Positions 23,591 through 36,170 of a DNA stretch of 64,000 bases are shown piece by piece (positions within the stretch are counted from its first letter, which is position 1; every line of letters starts with the position of its first letter). Source of the DNA: Stratiolaelaps scimitus (lineage: Eukaryota; Arthropoda; Arachnida; Mesostigmata; Laelapidae). The translations under genes were made by a program, and so were the position numbers. Below the pieces are notes generated by a model. It worked only from the letters and a program-made list of their open reading frames with translations, did not search any database and had not been told where the DNA came from. The stretch spans positions 992,001 to 1,056,000 of the forward strand of contig JABWDB010000070.1 of NCBI GenBank assembly GCA_019614645.1, in the 5' to 3' direction.

Positions 23591-24507
23591 CGTCTTCAGT
23601 ACGTACCGCTTGCGGAGCGTAGGGCGCATACGAAGTTAAAAGATGAAGAGGAGCACGATATATATATATATATATATAGATGCATGTTTCTTTGCTCAGC
23701 CCCTGCCGGACACTGATACTTCGAGTCCGTCGTAAAGGAAGACACTCAACCGAGGATGGTTTTAGTAGGCAGAGGCGTTCTGTCACTTATGTCGACTGGA
23801 TCGGCCCACTTTCGGTAGAGATTGGAACGTCTGGAATCAGTTAAGGTGAGGTTTAATCAATGAAAATATAGCACTCTATGGCAATCTTCTTATTGAAAAG
23901 CATCCGATATGGTTCACATGTGAATATGGTACGTCTTTTTATGTGAATCATGTGTACATATTATGTGTACATATTACGAGCAGGAAGTGTGATGGGCACC
24001 CACCTAGAGTTAGCTGGACGCCGAGCCCAGAACATCATGGGTGGAAACTTGACGGCTTTGACTCCAGGCCACCACATTACTTTTTTACTATCCTTTCCCA
24101 TTCGCCGATTTCAAGCCAAGACGATGCTTTAATCCCAGATACATTAGGGTGAGATCTCAGAAAGTATTGTCACGTCCAAGTTTCTGCCGAACAAAGAGAT
24201 TTCCATCTGCTTCCTTCAAATTGCGTTTTAAGCACTTGCTCTCACTTCGGGCTGCACTCAACAACAATTCCCCTCACACCGAGCGTGTGTCATCGATCTC
24301 AAAAGATGTGGGCCATAACACATACGCTTTGCAAAACACCAAGTGAATACCGATCCCCCTTGCACGGTGTGTAATATACGTCAGGTAAATAGCATTCCTT
24401 GGATGGAGATTATGTATTCAACGACGTGCCATATTCGAAGTACTATTAGACGTATTCTGCCATTCACAATAAGTTGGACTGGATAGTATAGCACTTCGAT
24501 TGCGTAA
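23591..24507. other. Non-coding, one TA microsatellite
   Basis: (TA)n at 23658-23678. No gene recognised. Confidence 0.45.
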
Positions 24508-24805
24508 CTACGCTATGCTCATCGATATTCGATTCATACTCATACCTCGTCGAGTGTATGAGGCCGTTTTCCATAAGGTATTATAGCTGCTTATAACGAG
24601 TATGGGGTAGAGCTGTTGCAATATCCATTCGACTACTATTTTTATGAGGGGTTTCGAGGATACATGATGCACATGCGCCACTCGCCAATAGTGAGTGACT
24701 AGAGTGAGATTTGCAAACCCACTAAATACGGTTTCCTCCATCCCTGGAACTTTGGAATTGCTAGGCATGACTTCGAAATCATAGGAGCGGACCTCCGACC
24801 CGTGT
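24508..24805 (-). CDS. Candidate ORF, hydrophobic, unrecognised
   Basis: After a TAA the minus strand stays open for about 98 codons: EVRSYDFEVMPSNSKVPG, then FSGFANLTLVTHYWRVAH, then a hydrophobic stretch KIVVEWILQQLYPILVISS, ending in stop. A Met at codon 13 begins an 86-residue frame. It resembles a membrane-protein fragment in composition but matches no family I know. No strong splice sites frame it, so chance is a real alternative. Confidence 0.2.
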
Positions 24806-27191
24806 TAGCTAATCAACCCTATCCGATCAAGTGTTAGTACGGTACGATAGAGTACCGACACCGGTCTAAGCTCGGGTGTCATTTTCGGGAAGAGATTCGC
24901 CTTCAGCAACGCTCTGGAGCTGTTTTTTCGTGACTATATTTCTTTGTGGTTCCGAGGCTAAATATCGCCTTATCCAACCCATTTTCGTTCGTTCACAGGA
25001 TTCGAAGACACACTCCACCAAGAACATCTAAGAAATCGACCTTAGAATATCGTTGTAGTAGCGTTCTATTATTCTGCAACATCTGTACCGTGTTTGTCTC
25101 GTTCCGGACGGTTGCCTTACAGGGTAGATAGAAGAGGCGCTACCGATGGAAGGTTCCCTGTGACATCTGGTGGACTGTGTTTGACGGATTCAAGGGGACA
25201 GGGTCACCATTGAGAGCTGGTATTTCGCAAACGGCGATGTTCACGAAGAAGATGCCAGCCGAGGCGGCGTGACTCATTTCACACCTTCGTGAAGTTTTCC
25301 ACTTACTTAAGTATACTAAGGCACGAAGTCCCAGCATATTCTATTACGGGTCAAGCATTAGAATAATATTCGCTTCGATGTCAGACGGTAGAACTGACTG
25401 TCCGCCGGCCTCTGAGCTTAGTCTGCTGACGCCTCGTAACAAGGAGGGATACCATTGTGCCATACATTTTGGTACTGTGGCAGCGATTACTCCTTTACAA
25501 AAGAAAGACCAGACCAATAGACGAGCAAGGAAGGTCTCTGCACTCGCGTGTGAACGATAGCGAAACACAACGGAAAGGGATGCCGAGATGACCCTGCAAA
25601 ATTCTCTGTGTGCAAGTTGATGTGTTGCAGCGTTTCCGGGAACATTTCGCAGGCGGCGATAATGAGGCGATGACGATGATTACGTATCCACGAACCCTAC
25701 ACAGAACACACTCCGAACACTGGAGGACATTTTGGACTCGGCGATGTGTGCCTTTGCAGACTCTTGGCTGTCCTTCGGCCGTTGTTATCTGCTGCTGACG
25801 CCGCTGTGGGGATGATCTGCGACGCAGGGGACAGGTAAAATTCACGTCAATTACGCTGTTGTTAATTAGGAAAGCTGGTGCACCGAGCAGCCACACGACG
25901 CTGTTTAATATTATCTTTGTGAAGGGTTCCAAAAAATATTTGAGTGCAAATCAGCTAGTCGTGTTACCTTGTGATAATTCGAGGGCGGCTATTTGATTCC
26001 GAGTGAACGAATAACACTAAAATGAAAGTGTCTTGTTCTCAGAGATGACTCAAAGCTCAATCATCAAGTATAGAAACTTCACTATTTAGTACAGAGCCGA
26101 GCGGACGGGGTCAGCCCAAGCGTATCTTCGAACAACTCGGGTATATGAGAACACTGTAACAGAACTGGGCCCACAGTACCCTTCCCTCAACGGCTGGTAC
26201 TTACTTTTTTGCCTTTAGTGAAGCAGCATATTACTATGCTGTATGAGGTATTCATCAAAGATAATCGTGAACGGGATAGGAGTGTTTTGTTTCAGCGGTT
26301 ATTCCATAGCTAAATGTCCACAGGCTACTCAGTCCTTAGCAAAGGCGTCGCCTTTGAAACGTCTCTTCGCGATTTCGTAACCTGGCCAATAATACTCCTG
26401 ATACTGCTGCTACCTAGCTTAGCAATACGAGAAGACAGAGCTGATGACGATTCTCTGAAGACGCCTCCAACCGTTGACGCCACAGACTCTTGGCAGCGTC
26501 CGCTATTGTGACAATAAATCGCCGCGAACTAATGGCGCATCGATTGCTCGCTCATATTGGAGAAATACAGCAAATGCACCTTGCTGAGTCGGGGATGCTT
26601 AAAGCCCGAGCTTGTCCTCAGATAACGTGTTCATCGCGTTCCATGTCGCCTAAAACTATAATTAATTACCACCAGCTGAACGGTGCTAGATGTAGGCCGC
26701 GACGCGAGTGATAGAACAGGCGAGCGATAGCGCAGGAACCTAAGGCTCACTTCATTACTACAGCTGAATCTATTTGTGCCTCGCGATCCTCAGATGGGTC
26801 GGGAAGGAAGTATGCTTATCAAGATTAGTGGCTCATCGACAGCTTCTTTGAAGAAAGATAACGTAAGGCGGCATAACCTAACTCGACGATATTTCTCCCC
26901 TTTGATGCCGACAGTCAAGATCAGGAAGAGAAAATTTCTCCTCTCGAGGTAGATACGACAGCTGATCTCTGATCGCTAATTTTTCACTCAGCCCTCGTAC
27001 AAGTTCACTGCCTTTTATTAGGAGCAATTTGGAGTGCTCCTAACCAGCCTAACAAGTCGCAAATATAATGGGTTGCCGAGCTTACGTAGCGCCTATGGCG
27101 ACAATGGATAATGCAGTTGTGAGCTTTATTGTACGGTGGTAGTCATCATCACATCACATTATAAAGCATTGGTCGTTGTTTTTAGTACGTG
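24806..27191. other. No recognisable gene
   Basis: Several 60-145-codon frames overlap on both strands at 25340-25930 and 26314-26511 without splice support, motifs or consistent codon choice. Confidence 0.4.
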
Positions 27192-27270
27192 GTTATGTTG
27201 AACTTCTATCAGGCCCTATATGTATATATATATACATATATAGGGTCTGATAGAAGTTCAACAACATAAC
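27192..27270. repeat. Long imperfect palindrome (hairpin)
   Basis: The left arm GTTATGTTGAACTTCTATCA continues into GGCCCTATATGTATATA. The right arm, reverse-complemented, reads the same apart from a three-base TTG insertion, one G/A change that would still pair as G-U in RNA, and a two-base TA indel. The centre is an alternating TA tract. The arms are about 37-40 bases each. It could be a very small foldback element, an inverted duplication seeded in a TA tract, or a hairpin RNA precursor. A (TA)n(GT)n microsatellite follows at 27274-27320. Confidence 0.85.
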
Positions 27271-27271
27271 A

Positions 27272-27273
<2 letters not shown>

Positions 27274-27320
<47 letters not shown>
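27274..27320. repeat. Compound (TA)n(GT)n microsatellite
   Basis: TA run of about 37 bases followed by five GT units. Confidence 0.95.
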
Positions 27321-30300
27321 TTAATCACAAAATATTGCGCGTATTTCGAGCACGAACCATCTGGAGACTTGGTCGATTTCTAACAAGGCAAAGTTATTTC
27401 GGATGAAGTAATATCGAACGGGCTATTACATATATGTATTACATATGTCGGGCCCACAGGAGACGCGGGGAAAGTACGCCAGCACAGACCAAACCGCGTC
27501 TCGCAGGAAAGGCAATTCTATGGATGACCCCGACCAAATGATTCGGCAGGCATCCGCCGCTCCTGGTCCATAGTTCTGTTACATAAGATCCGAACCAGAG
27601 AGAGCGAAGTTTTCAAGGGGAGTTTGACTTTAGTGGGTAGAGGCACCATCGCAGAATACTATGCCAAACATCTTAGCAGTGAGGCCTCTCCTGAGCATGA
27701 TACATAATCCCTCCCCAACACAAATATATCAAAGGGGTGCATTTCTCGTTAAATATGCACTTTTGCGTCATACCATCTGCCTACACAGATTTCTCGCGCA
27801 GATTCACCTGAAAAGTTACCAAAAGCCTCGTGGTCACTAAGACCTAACGCACAATCTTACACGAATCTATGCTTTCATTTGTTTCTCTCTCATATGCCCC
27901 TGGCCGTTCCTTACCAAGGGTGGCTCATCACTAAGGTACTACGCCTCGATAGTTTTCAGTGGCACGTACGAGGCAGGCAACGAAGGTGGACGGCTACCGC
28001 CTCAGGCACTGCCTCGCCGTATGCTGTATAGTATTATACAAACAGATAAGGTCAGAGTATTTGGGGAATATGTTTAGCCGGGTTCATCAGCCAGGTAGCC
28101 GAAGCAATCTTGTCAGCTAGTCTGGCTCGTCTGCTTAGCTGATGCTAGTTGGATACGATGGTGAGCACTTAACAACAACGGACAGTACATGACGGAGGCC
28201 TTCAAATACGAAGTGAATCTGCGTCGCCGTTAGGTGCGTGTAACAATCGTACAGCAATAAATTGTTGTTCGTCGAAAATACTAGCAAACAATTACACACA
28301 GAAACAATATCGAAATTGTTTGCTTTTCGTCAATATAAAACCACGAATGGTCACGTAAATATGTACCCATTCATCTTGCTATATGGTCATGACGTGGGCT
28401 GATCGTGCACCTGGCGCCACTTGAGCAGAGCTTGTTGCTGCTGCCGCGAAGGGTGTTGTAAATGCGGCCGGCCGAGATACACGACCCGCTCGGTGCCTGG
28501 GCGAATCTGAGAGAGTTCATTACACCGAGCCCTGCAACGTCCTACCATGACAGTCGACCAGGTTACAGGCTCGTTTACGATGACTAAGCAGAAAATCATT
28601 AACGAGATAATAGTAATTCTGCAATGAACTGTAGCGGTGCATAATTAGCAGTTTCGCACGGGCATGTTGTGAGTGAACGGTGTGTAGCAGAAGTTAACGT
28701 GTAGTCATGTAGAAATATATTTATATATATATATATGATATTCGTATTCATAATAGAAGCACATGTTTAGACGTGACCGTGCCGAAAACACACTGCTGCT
28801 CTGAGGTGTAGATGTTTTTGCTATAACCTTCAGTGTCCTCGGCAATCTTTCACAGTGTCTCGATGAGACGCAAACACGCCAAAAATTTGGTTCAAGGGAA
28901 TGCCTTCTGTGCAAAGGCACCTAAGTCGAGTAGCGGTTTCAGGAAGGACTGAAGTAGGCGTAAGCACTTTGCATAGAAAGCACATAATTAGAAGGCTAAT
29001 AAATACTCGAGTGCTTAGATTGTGAATCTTACCAAGATACGTTGGCAGATTATGGAGGGCATTTCAAACATAAATGTGATTCAAGATTATTTATTTTTAT
29101 TTATACGCTGGAACTGGTCGTATGACCATACCGACTGTGCAAATAGTGTAACGTGTAAAATAATAAAACTAGTTTACCACATAATTGAAATATAATGTTT
29201 CTTATCTTATATATATATATATATAGAGAGAGAGTAAATAAGAGGCCTACTATACATAGCTGGTTTGATAGAAGTGAAGATTTTCATCACAAAAAAATTG
29301 ACCCAAGTAGTTCCAGAATCGATGTTGCCGAGATTTGTCCAGTGTACTCGCAGGTTAGGTCCGCTAATCAGCAGAGGCCAGAGAAGAACGTATTTTATTT
29401 CTTCTTTATACAAGTAAAAATCACCATTTTCCGCAAGCTAGACGTGGACTCTTTTGTAGGGAAACACTTTGGATGGAAACCACTCCATGTATGTACACAC
29501 TATACCATGTGATTAACGTTAATTATTCGAAACTAATAATTGTAGAAGAGGATATATCCGGCATTGTTACATATCCAAGGTTACATTTGCGGATCGTATG
29601 ATGTTCTTTCAAAGCAGGGAGTCTAGCTGTTATTGCAATCACTTTGCTTTTCCATGACTTTGCTGATTAATGCTCGTGGTTATATAATAGAATAAGTCGC
29701 TGGTTCATATTTCGCAGAACGCACATCTGTTTATCACTGCTATGCTGCTAGTTCACTCAATCTACTCAGTTCGAGGCCGTCGAACGGCTCTCCCTTCTAG
29801 GGGTATCCTTCAGTCTCAAAAACGGCCGTGCTGTCACTGCTCGGAAGAACGTCAAGGATCGACCACTGCCAGCGAAGTCCGCCAGTTTTTTACTAACGAA
29901 CGGAGCGGGACATCTCCGTGTCCGTAACAAGGTCAGGCGCAGTTGGCCTAACGAACTCATGGAGGGGTAGCGCCCTCCACTGGCTTCGTGGTATCACTAA
30001 AGGATCCGCAATAGGGAGAACGCTTTAAGGTTGGAAACCTTTTAACCATAAGGTCACCTTCTCGAACGGGTCTTAAGGAGACATCGTCGTCACGTGGCCC
30101 CTACTGCTGATCAAAATAACATTGTTATTTTTTCGAACGAGTGCCTACTACGCCCGTACAAAACATCGATGTGACGCGAAAGTTCTTATATGATGCGTTC
30201 AATGCTGAAGTTAATTACACATCCGAAAGTTATTTACACAATGAAGTTAATTACACATACAGACGGTGCATCAGTGTCTAAACATCGCACGTAACTCGTG

Positions 30301-30883
30301 TACTTGTCATGACAAGAAAGCAAGCTTATACAATGCATGGGTGACGATAAACTATGAAATTGAGCGATTCGGTTCATGTTGTATTTCTGTTATGTTTAAC
30401 TTTAATAAATGTATCAAGCCTTGTGCGATGACAAGACCTAAAATACTCAGGGCTGATCTACACTGAATTAACATGAAATGTAACTTAAATTAGGTTGTCT
30501 TTGGAAAAAATGTGGTGAAAATTTGAACGTTGCCTTTAATTCACATAGACACATACACGCACTCTAAAGGAGAGTCGAAAATGTTATCTGTTGTAAACAA
30601 ATTAGTGATCGTTTTGTTTCGTCTAATTTTAGCTGGGATCCCAATATAGACGGCACAATTATTGTGCTGTCAACTGTACGGACTTTAAAGTACTTCTTTG
30701 AACTTTTTAGAACTATTTTTAATCTTGCGAAGTCGTAATGAACAATCAAAAATATTCACTACATATATTTATGTATATATCTATATGTATATACACATCT
30801 TCCTCCTCTTCCCAAATATGAATAGCGTTTTCGCTTCTAGGTAGTCTATGTTTCCTTATATATTTCTGCTGTCCCGAAGTCAC
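27321..30883. other. No firm gene; minor repeats
   Basis: Minor (TA)n tracts lie at about 28722-28736 and 29209-29225. A 17-base direct repeat (GAAGTTAATTACACAT core) occurs at 30206 and 30242. A weak minus-strand exon candidate ends CTCAAGTGGCGCCAG|GTGCAC near 28413. No RNA gene recognised. Confidence 0.4.
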
Positions 30884-31012
30884 CCATGCGGTGCCTTGGG
30901 GACCGTCTATTTCAAGGGCCCTGTGACCTTGTTCCAGGCTCGCATCTCCAATATCCAATGGGCTATACTCTACGTAATGCCAACTGAAGCACCTCTTAGA
31001 CTTCTCACTATC
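30884..31012 (-). CDS. Candidate exon with MAM-domain-like pattern
   Basis: Exactly 43 codons on the minus strand lie between an AG (TTACCTAG|GATAGTGAG, exon starts 31012) and a donor (GCATGG|GTGACT, exon ends 30884), phase 0 at both sides. The peptide contains RCFSWHYVEYSPLDIGDASL and ends EIDGPQGTAW. This recalls the C-terminal half of MAM domains: Cys followed by an aromatic-rich YxM-type strand, Gly before a hydrophobic strand, and the GxQGxxW motif. MAM domains are extracellular adhesion modules. The acceptor's pyrimidine tract is weak and only half a domain is visible; the plus-strand frame here (30848-31126) would then be a shadow. Confidence 0.35.
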
Positions 31013-31293
31013 CTAGGTAACCAATTGCTTGAGCTTTCATTCTGTTTCTACTCTCTCACGCTGTTCCATGTTCAGTGTGTCTGCACGAAATCACACAGTG
31101 AGTCACCTTGTATTTACTTGAAATAAACAGATTCCGAGCTTGTCGATATCTGAGAGCAGTTTCACTTGTACAGCTCGCACGGCTTCAGCAGGATGTTGTC
31201 TAGTACAGTTTCGATACGTTCGACTACCGCGCCCATGGTCGTAATCGCGTGAAATGATGGTTCATACAATTGTTGTAGTAAGATACGCACTGA

Positions 31294-31998
31294 TACGGAG
31301 ACGAAAAGATCAGACTGAAAGCACACCCAACACTGGGAAAAGCCGACGCCAGACTCCAGACGCTGCGCGACTGGCAACAACAGGAATGGACCAATCTTCC
31401 GGACACAGCCCCAGGCGCGTGGACTCGTCATCTCATCCCTGATCTGGTCAAGTGGTTTACCAGACCACACGGTGACACCACATACTACCTGACTCAGGTG
31501 CTGACGGGTCACGGATGCTTCCAAAAGTATCTGAAAAGGATAAAGAAAGTCCCTGATCCCACATGCGTCATGTGTGACACGGGCGTTGTTGATGGTGTAA
31601 CACACACCATCTACGACTGCCCAGCCCTCGCTGGCGCTCGGGAAGGATCGCCTGTACTCGCAGATGCTGTGACGGTGAATGGCCTCATCGCCGCCACGCT
31701 GGAAGACGAGCAGGTGTGGGACCGGGGTTGCAGCCTGGTGGAAAGGATTCTCAAGAAGAAAAATGAGCTGGAGCTTCAACGTAGGGCGCTCCCCGTCATT
31801 GTACAACCCTCATAGGAGCATGAAGGAGACTCACCTCCACCTCCGCCGAAGTAATGCTCTCCGTGTTCCGGGGATGACTGGGGGATGCGCATCACTGCTT
31901 CTAGTGGACCCAGCAATGGGCCACACTCTCGGGCAAAAACCGTTTGTGTGAAGCTCGGAGTTAGTGCGTATGCATTTTACAGTGTTCCAAAAAAAAAA
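31294..31998 (+). mobile_element. R1-like non-LTR retrotransposon, 3' end
   Basis: An open frame of 173 codons (31294-31812, stop at 31813-31815) matches the C-terminal region of R1/LOA-type ORF2. It has a WT-hinge motif (GAWTRHLIPDLVKWFTR), then YYLTQVLTGHGCFQKYLKR, then a zinc-knuckle-like CVMCDTGVVDGVTHTIYDC (C-x2-C-x9-H-x4-C). A 3' UTR of about 175 bases ends in a run of 10 A (31989-31998). Reverse transcriptase and endonuclease are missing, so the copy is 5'-truncated, as expected for target-primed insertion. The surviving frame has no stop or frameshift. A large minus-strand ORF over the same bases is a shadow. Confidence 0.8.
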
Positions 31999-33140
31999 CT
32001 GATATGAGACGCTAGTATAAGTGCACTGATCTATCTCGCAGTTCAATCGTCGGTGTGTCGCAATGCTGCTGTGGTCGCGGCAAGTAGAGGCCTGATACAG
32101 CACGACATCCTACACGCCAGGCAGTATTGCATTTTAACTACGTGTAATATTGTTTATGGTGTATTCTTTTGGACAGTAATGTCTATCCTCTGTCGTAACA
32201 AATGTCGTATCAAATATTGTCTCGGTCCGCACGTACCGAGATAGAACCATGTTATATAGATGCGCGCATAGGTAGAACACAGTATTAGTTTGAGTAATAT
32301 TCTGACTCAATGTTAAGGTCTTAAGAAGAATAAGAACGACACCAGAGAGGGACCTGGGTACCCTTCCGCGTTGTAGAAAGAAAAGCGGATGATAGCAAAG
32401 GGAGAAACGGGAGGCCCTTTCGCTACCCCTAGGTAATGTCTGGTTAATAAAGCTCGGACCTGATGAAAATAAATATCTGAAATAAATAAAGTTCGCACCT
32501 GATGGGAACACTTCAAACCTAGCGTCCAAAGTGAGCTGGTGAGGTCCCGCTACCGGCTCCGAATAACAAACAACACACCAAGCCGCGTCTTCACTGTACT
32601 AGTTAAATAAGCAGAAGTAGAGAACGTGTCAAGGCCAATAATATGCGCCACGAGACCAACCTTCGAAGTGTCTCATCGTCACCCCATTATCCGTTCGTCA
32701 CAATTCCTATTGGTTTACAAATTCGAGTTTTCCTAATATATATGCCACGGAAATCAATCAGTTTTACCCAGCTGTGGTGGATGACAAATCATCACCACCG
32801 TATAATTACTGACACGCTTTTATTCACACGCTTCGATTGATCTATTCTAGCCAGCTACAAGTCTACAGCATTTGTCACACAGGGTCCAGAAAACCCGCGA
32901 AACACAGTTACATCATCCTTCATTGGCAGAAAACAAAACTTGCGCGCTCGACAGTAGATCCATCCGACAGATTTCAAAGCGCATCTGATATTTGGAACTA
33001 AACACGCGGCGGAATTCAATGGGGACCTCAGTGTCGACCAGGCCCAAATCACCTCAGCGAACAGCATTTTCCGTCTCGTACGTGTCAGTTATTTTTCCGA
33101 ATTGGTCATCTGATAAAGCTGGCAAACGTTACACGCACAT
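31999..33140. other. No recognisable gene
   Basis: Mixed sequence; none of the short frames is supported by splice sites or motifs. Confidence 0.45.
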
Positions 33141-34340
33141 TTCACTAAACCGCCAATTCAAAGGGCTGGTCGACGGCGTTGGTTTAGCGGACTTGACGGG
33201 GATAGGGGTGATGGTGTGGCAAAGCAAAGAAAACGAAGATACACGCGGGATTCGAGGTGATGGAAAGTTAGGCATCTTCTGTTTCTGCCGATTCATCCAT
33301 GTCCTTGGACGGGAGAAGAAATCGAGAGAGAGAGAGAGAGAGAGAGATGGACAATGAGAGAGGGAATTAGCACTGAAAGTGGGATTGTAGCGGTGGGGGT
33401 CGAGAAGATACGAAAGCTGGTGGCATTTGCGAGGCTGAAAGCAGCGAAAAGGAAAAAGCAGCAAGCAGATTCCCCGGAGGACATGAGTGGCACTAATCGG
33501 CTTAAGGCAACAGAACAGAAGACAACCGTAGCTGTACCGGCCGGGACAACAGCTCGCTGTGCAAGGGGAACTGTGTGTGTGTGTGTATGGGTGGGCGCAG
33601 ACGAAATACGAAGTAAAGGAGGATGAAGAGAAGAAAAACGAGGCAGACATGGGAACACTCGGCCCGGATCGGGGATAAGATCCCCGATGTTCCCACTTCT
33701 GACAAGTCATCGCAGAGGGTGCTACCGTACCACTAGTGGTATTGAAGCCAGTGGAAGGTAGTTCTGGTGGCAGCAGCAGCGGTGGTTTGTTTATCAATCA
33801 CTGGGGCGGTGCCTGGAGAAACAAGCCGAGTCGGGCGATAGTGAGAGAGAAGAGAAAGAGAGTGTGACATAGCAATAGTGAGTACGGGGGAAGAATCCAC
33901 TGCAGATTAGAATTACTAGAACAAGGGGAACGAACGTGGGGTTGGGTAACGGGGGTCCAGCGATGGATGGAAAAAAAAGAACTGAACGCATTCCCACACC
34001 ATAGAACGGATAGGATTGCTCTACGACGATGCAGCGCGAGTGCAGGGAAAAGTCGAACCGGTAGTTCAACGAGTGTAAAAGACTGCTTAGAGAAACATCT
34101 ACTGGCAGAACGAGAGGAAAAAGGACAGGGTTCGTAAGGGGACAACCATACAAAGTGTGGCGACAAAGTGACGTAGACCGCGGACAAGCAAGCGAGCGAG
34201 CGGGTTCGGCGCCGAGACGAGAAGGTATGACACGAATGAATAACGCACGTCGAGATTAAGTGCTGTCGTACGACAATACAATATCAAGACTCGGTATTTA
34301 TTAACGACGTATAGGTATATTGTTAAACTGAGGTCATTCA
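33141..34340. other. GA-rich (purine-rich) stretch
   Basis: The plus strand is strikingly purine-rich with a (GA)n core at 33326-33348 and further GA-rich blocks to about 34210. Minus-strand frames here (for example 33129-33797) are Ser, Leu and Pro rich only because the strand is pyrimidine-rich. A GT run is at about 33571-33588. No gene inferred. Confidence 0.5.
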
Positions 34341-36118
34341 TTCGACTATTCGGTGAGAGTCGATGTGGGGCTCAAATAGGTAGCAGTTATCACTAATGCA
34401 TTAAAAGTAGGTTTTTTCAGGAAAATTATCGTGTTCGGATGCATGCATTCATTTCGAAGACTGCCCTTTTTACTTGACTTATAAGAGCCTGAGTAAACCT
34501 GTTTACACTAGCTTAACTTGGTTGCCATCTGAATTCGTGCTACACAATCGACGTCGAGCGAGCACACGGAAAACTGGCGTTGCACTAAGATTTTCTCACC
34601 AAAAAATTTTGTATTGATATACGCAGTGTAGATTTCATGTATAAAATAGAAAAAAAAAATCTATGACCCTTTAGATTGTGAATTATAAAGGGCCCGTATT
34701 GTTAGACAATTTCTGACAATCGAAAACCATACATATTGCTGCTATGTCCACACCTCGATGCATATAATAAACGTCGTCTCAAAAGTCTCAATTTTTACAA
34801 ATGCATACATGTGTAAGAATGCAATACGACGTACTGCTGCACTTTATAAATAGGCCAAACTGAACAACTACGGCATAGGACACAACAAGGCTAAGAAGTG
34901 GACATAATTAATTTCGGCTTGTGTGTTTCTTTGGAAAAAAAACCGAGGTAATGTATGGGTGGCGGCGTAACAACGAAGCTTTGTCGTCAAGTTCTCTGCG
35001 CGTCGCCCTCCCTGTTCACTACTGTGTTTTTCCAATACTGGCCTCCGTTCACTTTTCACAAGATAGGTTGTATTAGGCCCGGCGAGTAGGCGGTAGCGTG
35101 CACAGTTTTGCAACATATTGCACAAGTCCCTAAGGGAACGAGCAGAGAACAAGTGCTGAGTGGATGCGCTCGCGCCAGCAGACGCAGCGACAAAGTGAAT
35201 GAAGAAGTGTCTCTCGTTTCGGCTTGTACCACCAACGTTGACAAGCACTAAAAGCCCTCTTGTTACGTAGGCTGCGGCAGTGCGGAGGCACAAGAAGCTA
35301 AGAATCCTCAACTTAACCCTGCGCATTTTTACAGCGGGGAAGGACGTGGCCAAGCAGGCTCAAGAGATAGATATATTAGATGTACGTGTGTATCTGTCTA
35401 GCTCGGCGTGGATGCTAACTTAACGACAACATCAGATTTTTTTGCTGCCCACAGCCACCTGCCTATTGGTGATCGCCAACCTCATCGTGCACTTCATATA
35501 ATGAAGCGTATTAGGACTTTTCATTGATGCTAACCAGCTTCGTTAGAATAAATTAGCTCGCTGAGCATGGATGGGGCGTATTACTCATGTATACATATAT
35601 AGTCATTTATTCTGACCTTTTTCTTCGCTGCCCAGAATCTCTTTCGATGGCTAGCTTTTTATTGCAGGGAATAAACATCATCGAGAATTAGCATTTCGGC
35701 AGGCCGCCGATAATCCTCAGTAGATCTCACAACAGACGCTCGATTTGACTATTTTGTCCGTGAACAGTTTACGAAGGACCGTCATTCATGCTTGTCACCA
35801 GTTGGCCGGGGCCAAATTAAGCTTAACATATGCTTGACTTGCCATCCTCAACCCATGTCGGAGGATATTCGTCGTCACCTGTAAGCGAGAGTACGACCCC
35901 GTTGGCAGAGTCTGCTCCCCGACCTTTCCATACCTTGATCTTGCCCAGCATGATGCCTTCTTCGCTAAGCCTCGTGAGGCTCCCTGACGCCAGAGCTTCC
36001 CGCATGTATTATACTTGCCGGTTCACGCCTATTCGGCGTCAGTCAATATTGTCGCTTCGTCTCGTCGGCCGTCTTCTGCCCGAGTGACCGTAACGTAATC
36101 TTGTATCCTCTAGACACA

Positions 36119-36170
<52 letters not shown>

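Noticed and set aside
29115..29145. 5S rRNA-like GACCATACC string
   Set aside because: Only a short match; the rest of a 5S gene is absent.
31162..31806. 214-codon minus-strand ORF
   Set aside because: It lies opposite the R1-like coding region, which has clear family motifs on the plus strand; the minus frame is a shadow over most of its length.
33129..33797. 222-codon minus-strand ORF
   Set aside because: Ser, Leu, Pro and Phe rich because it is the pyrimidine strand of a GA-rich region; no protein signature.
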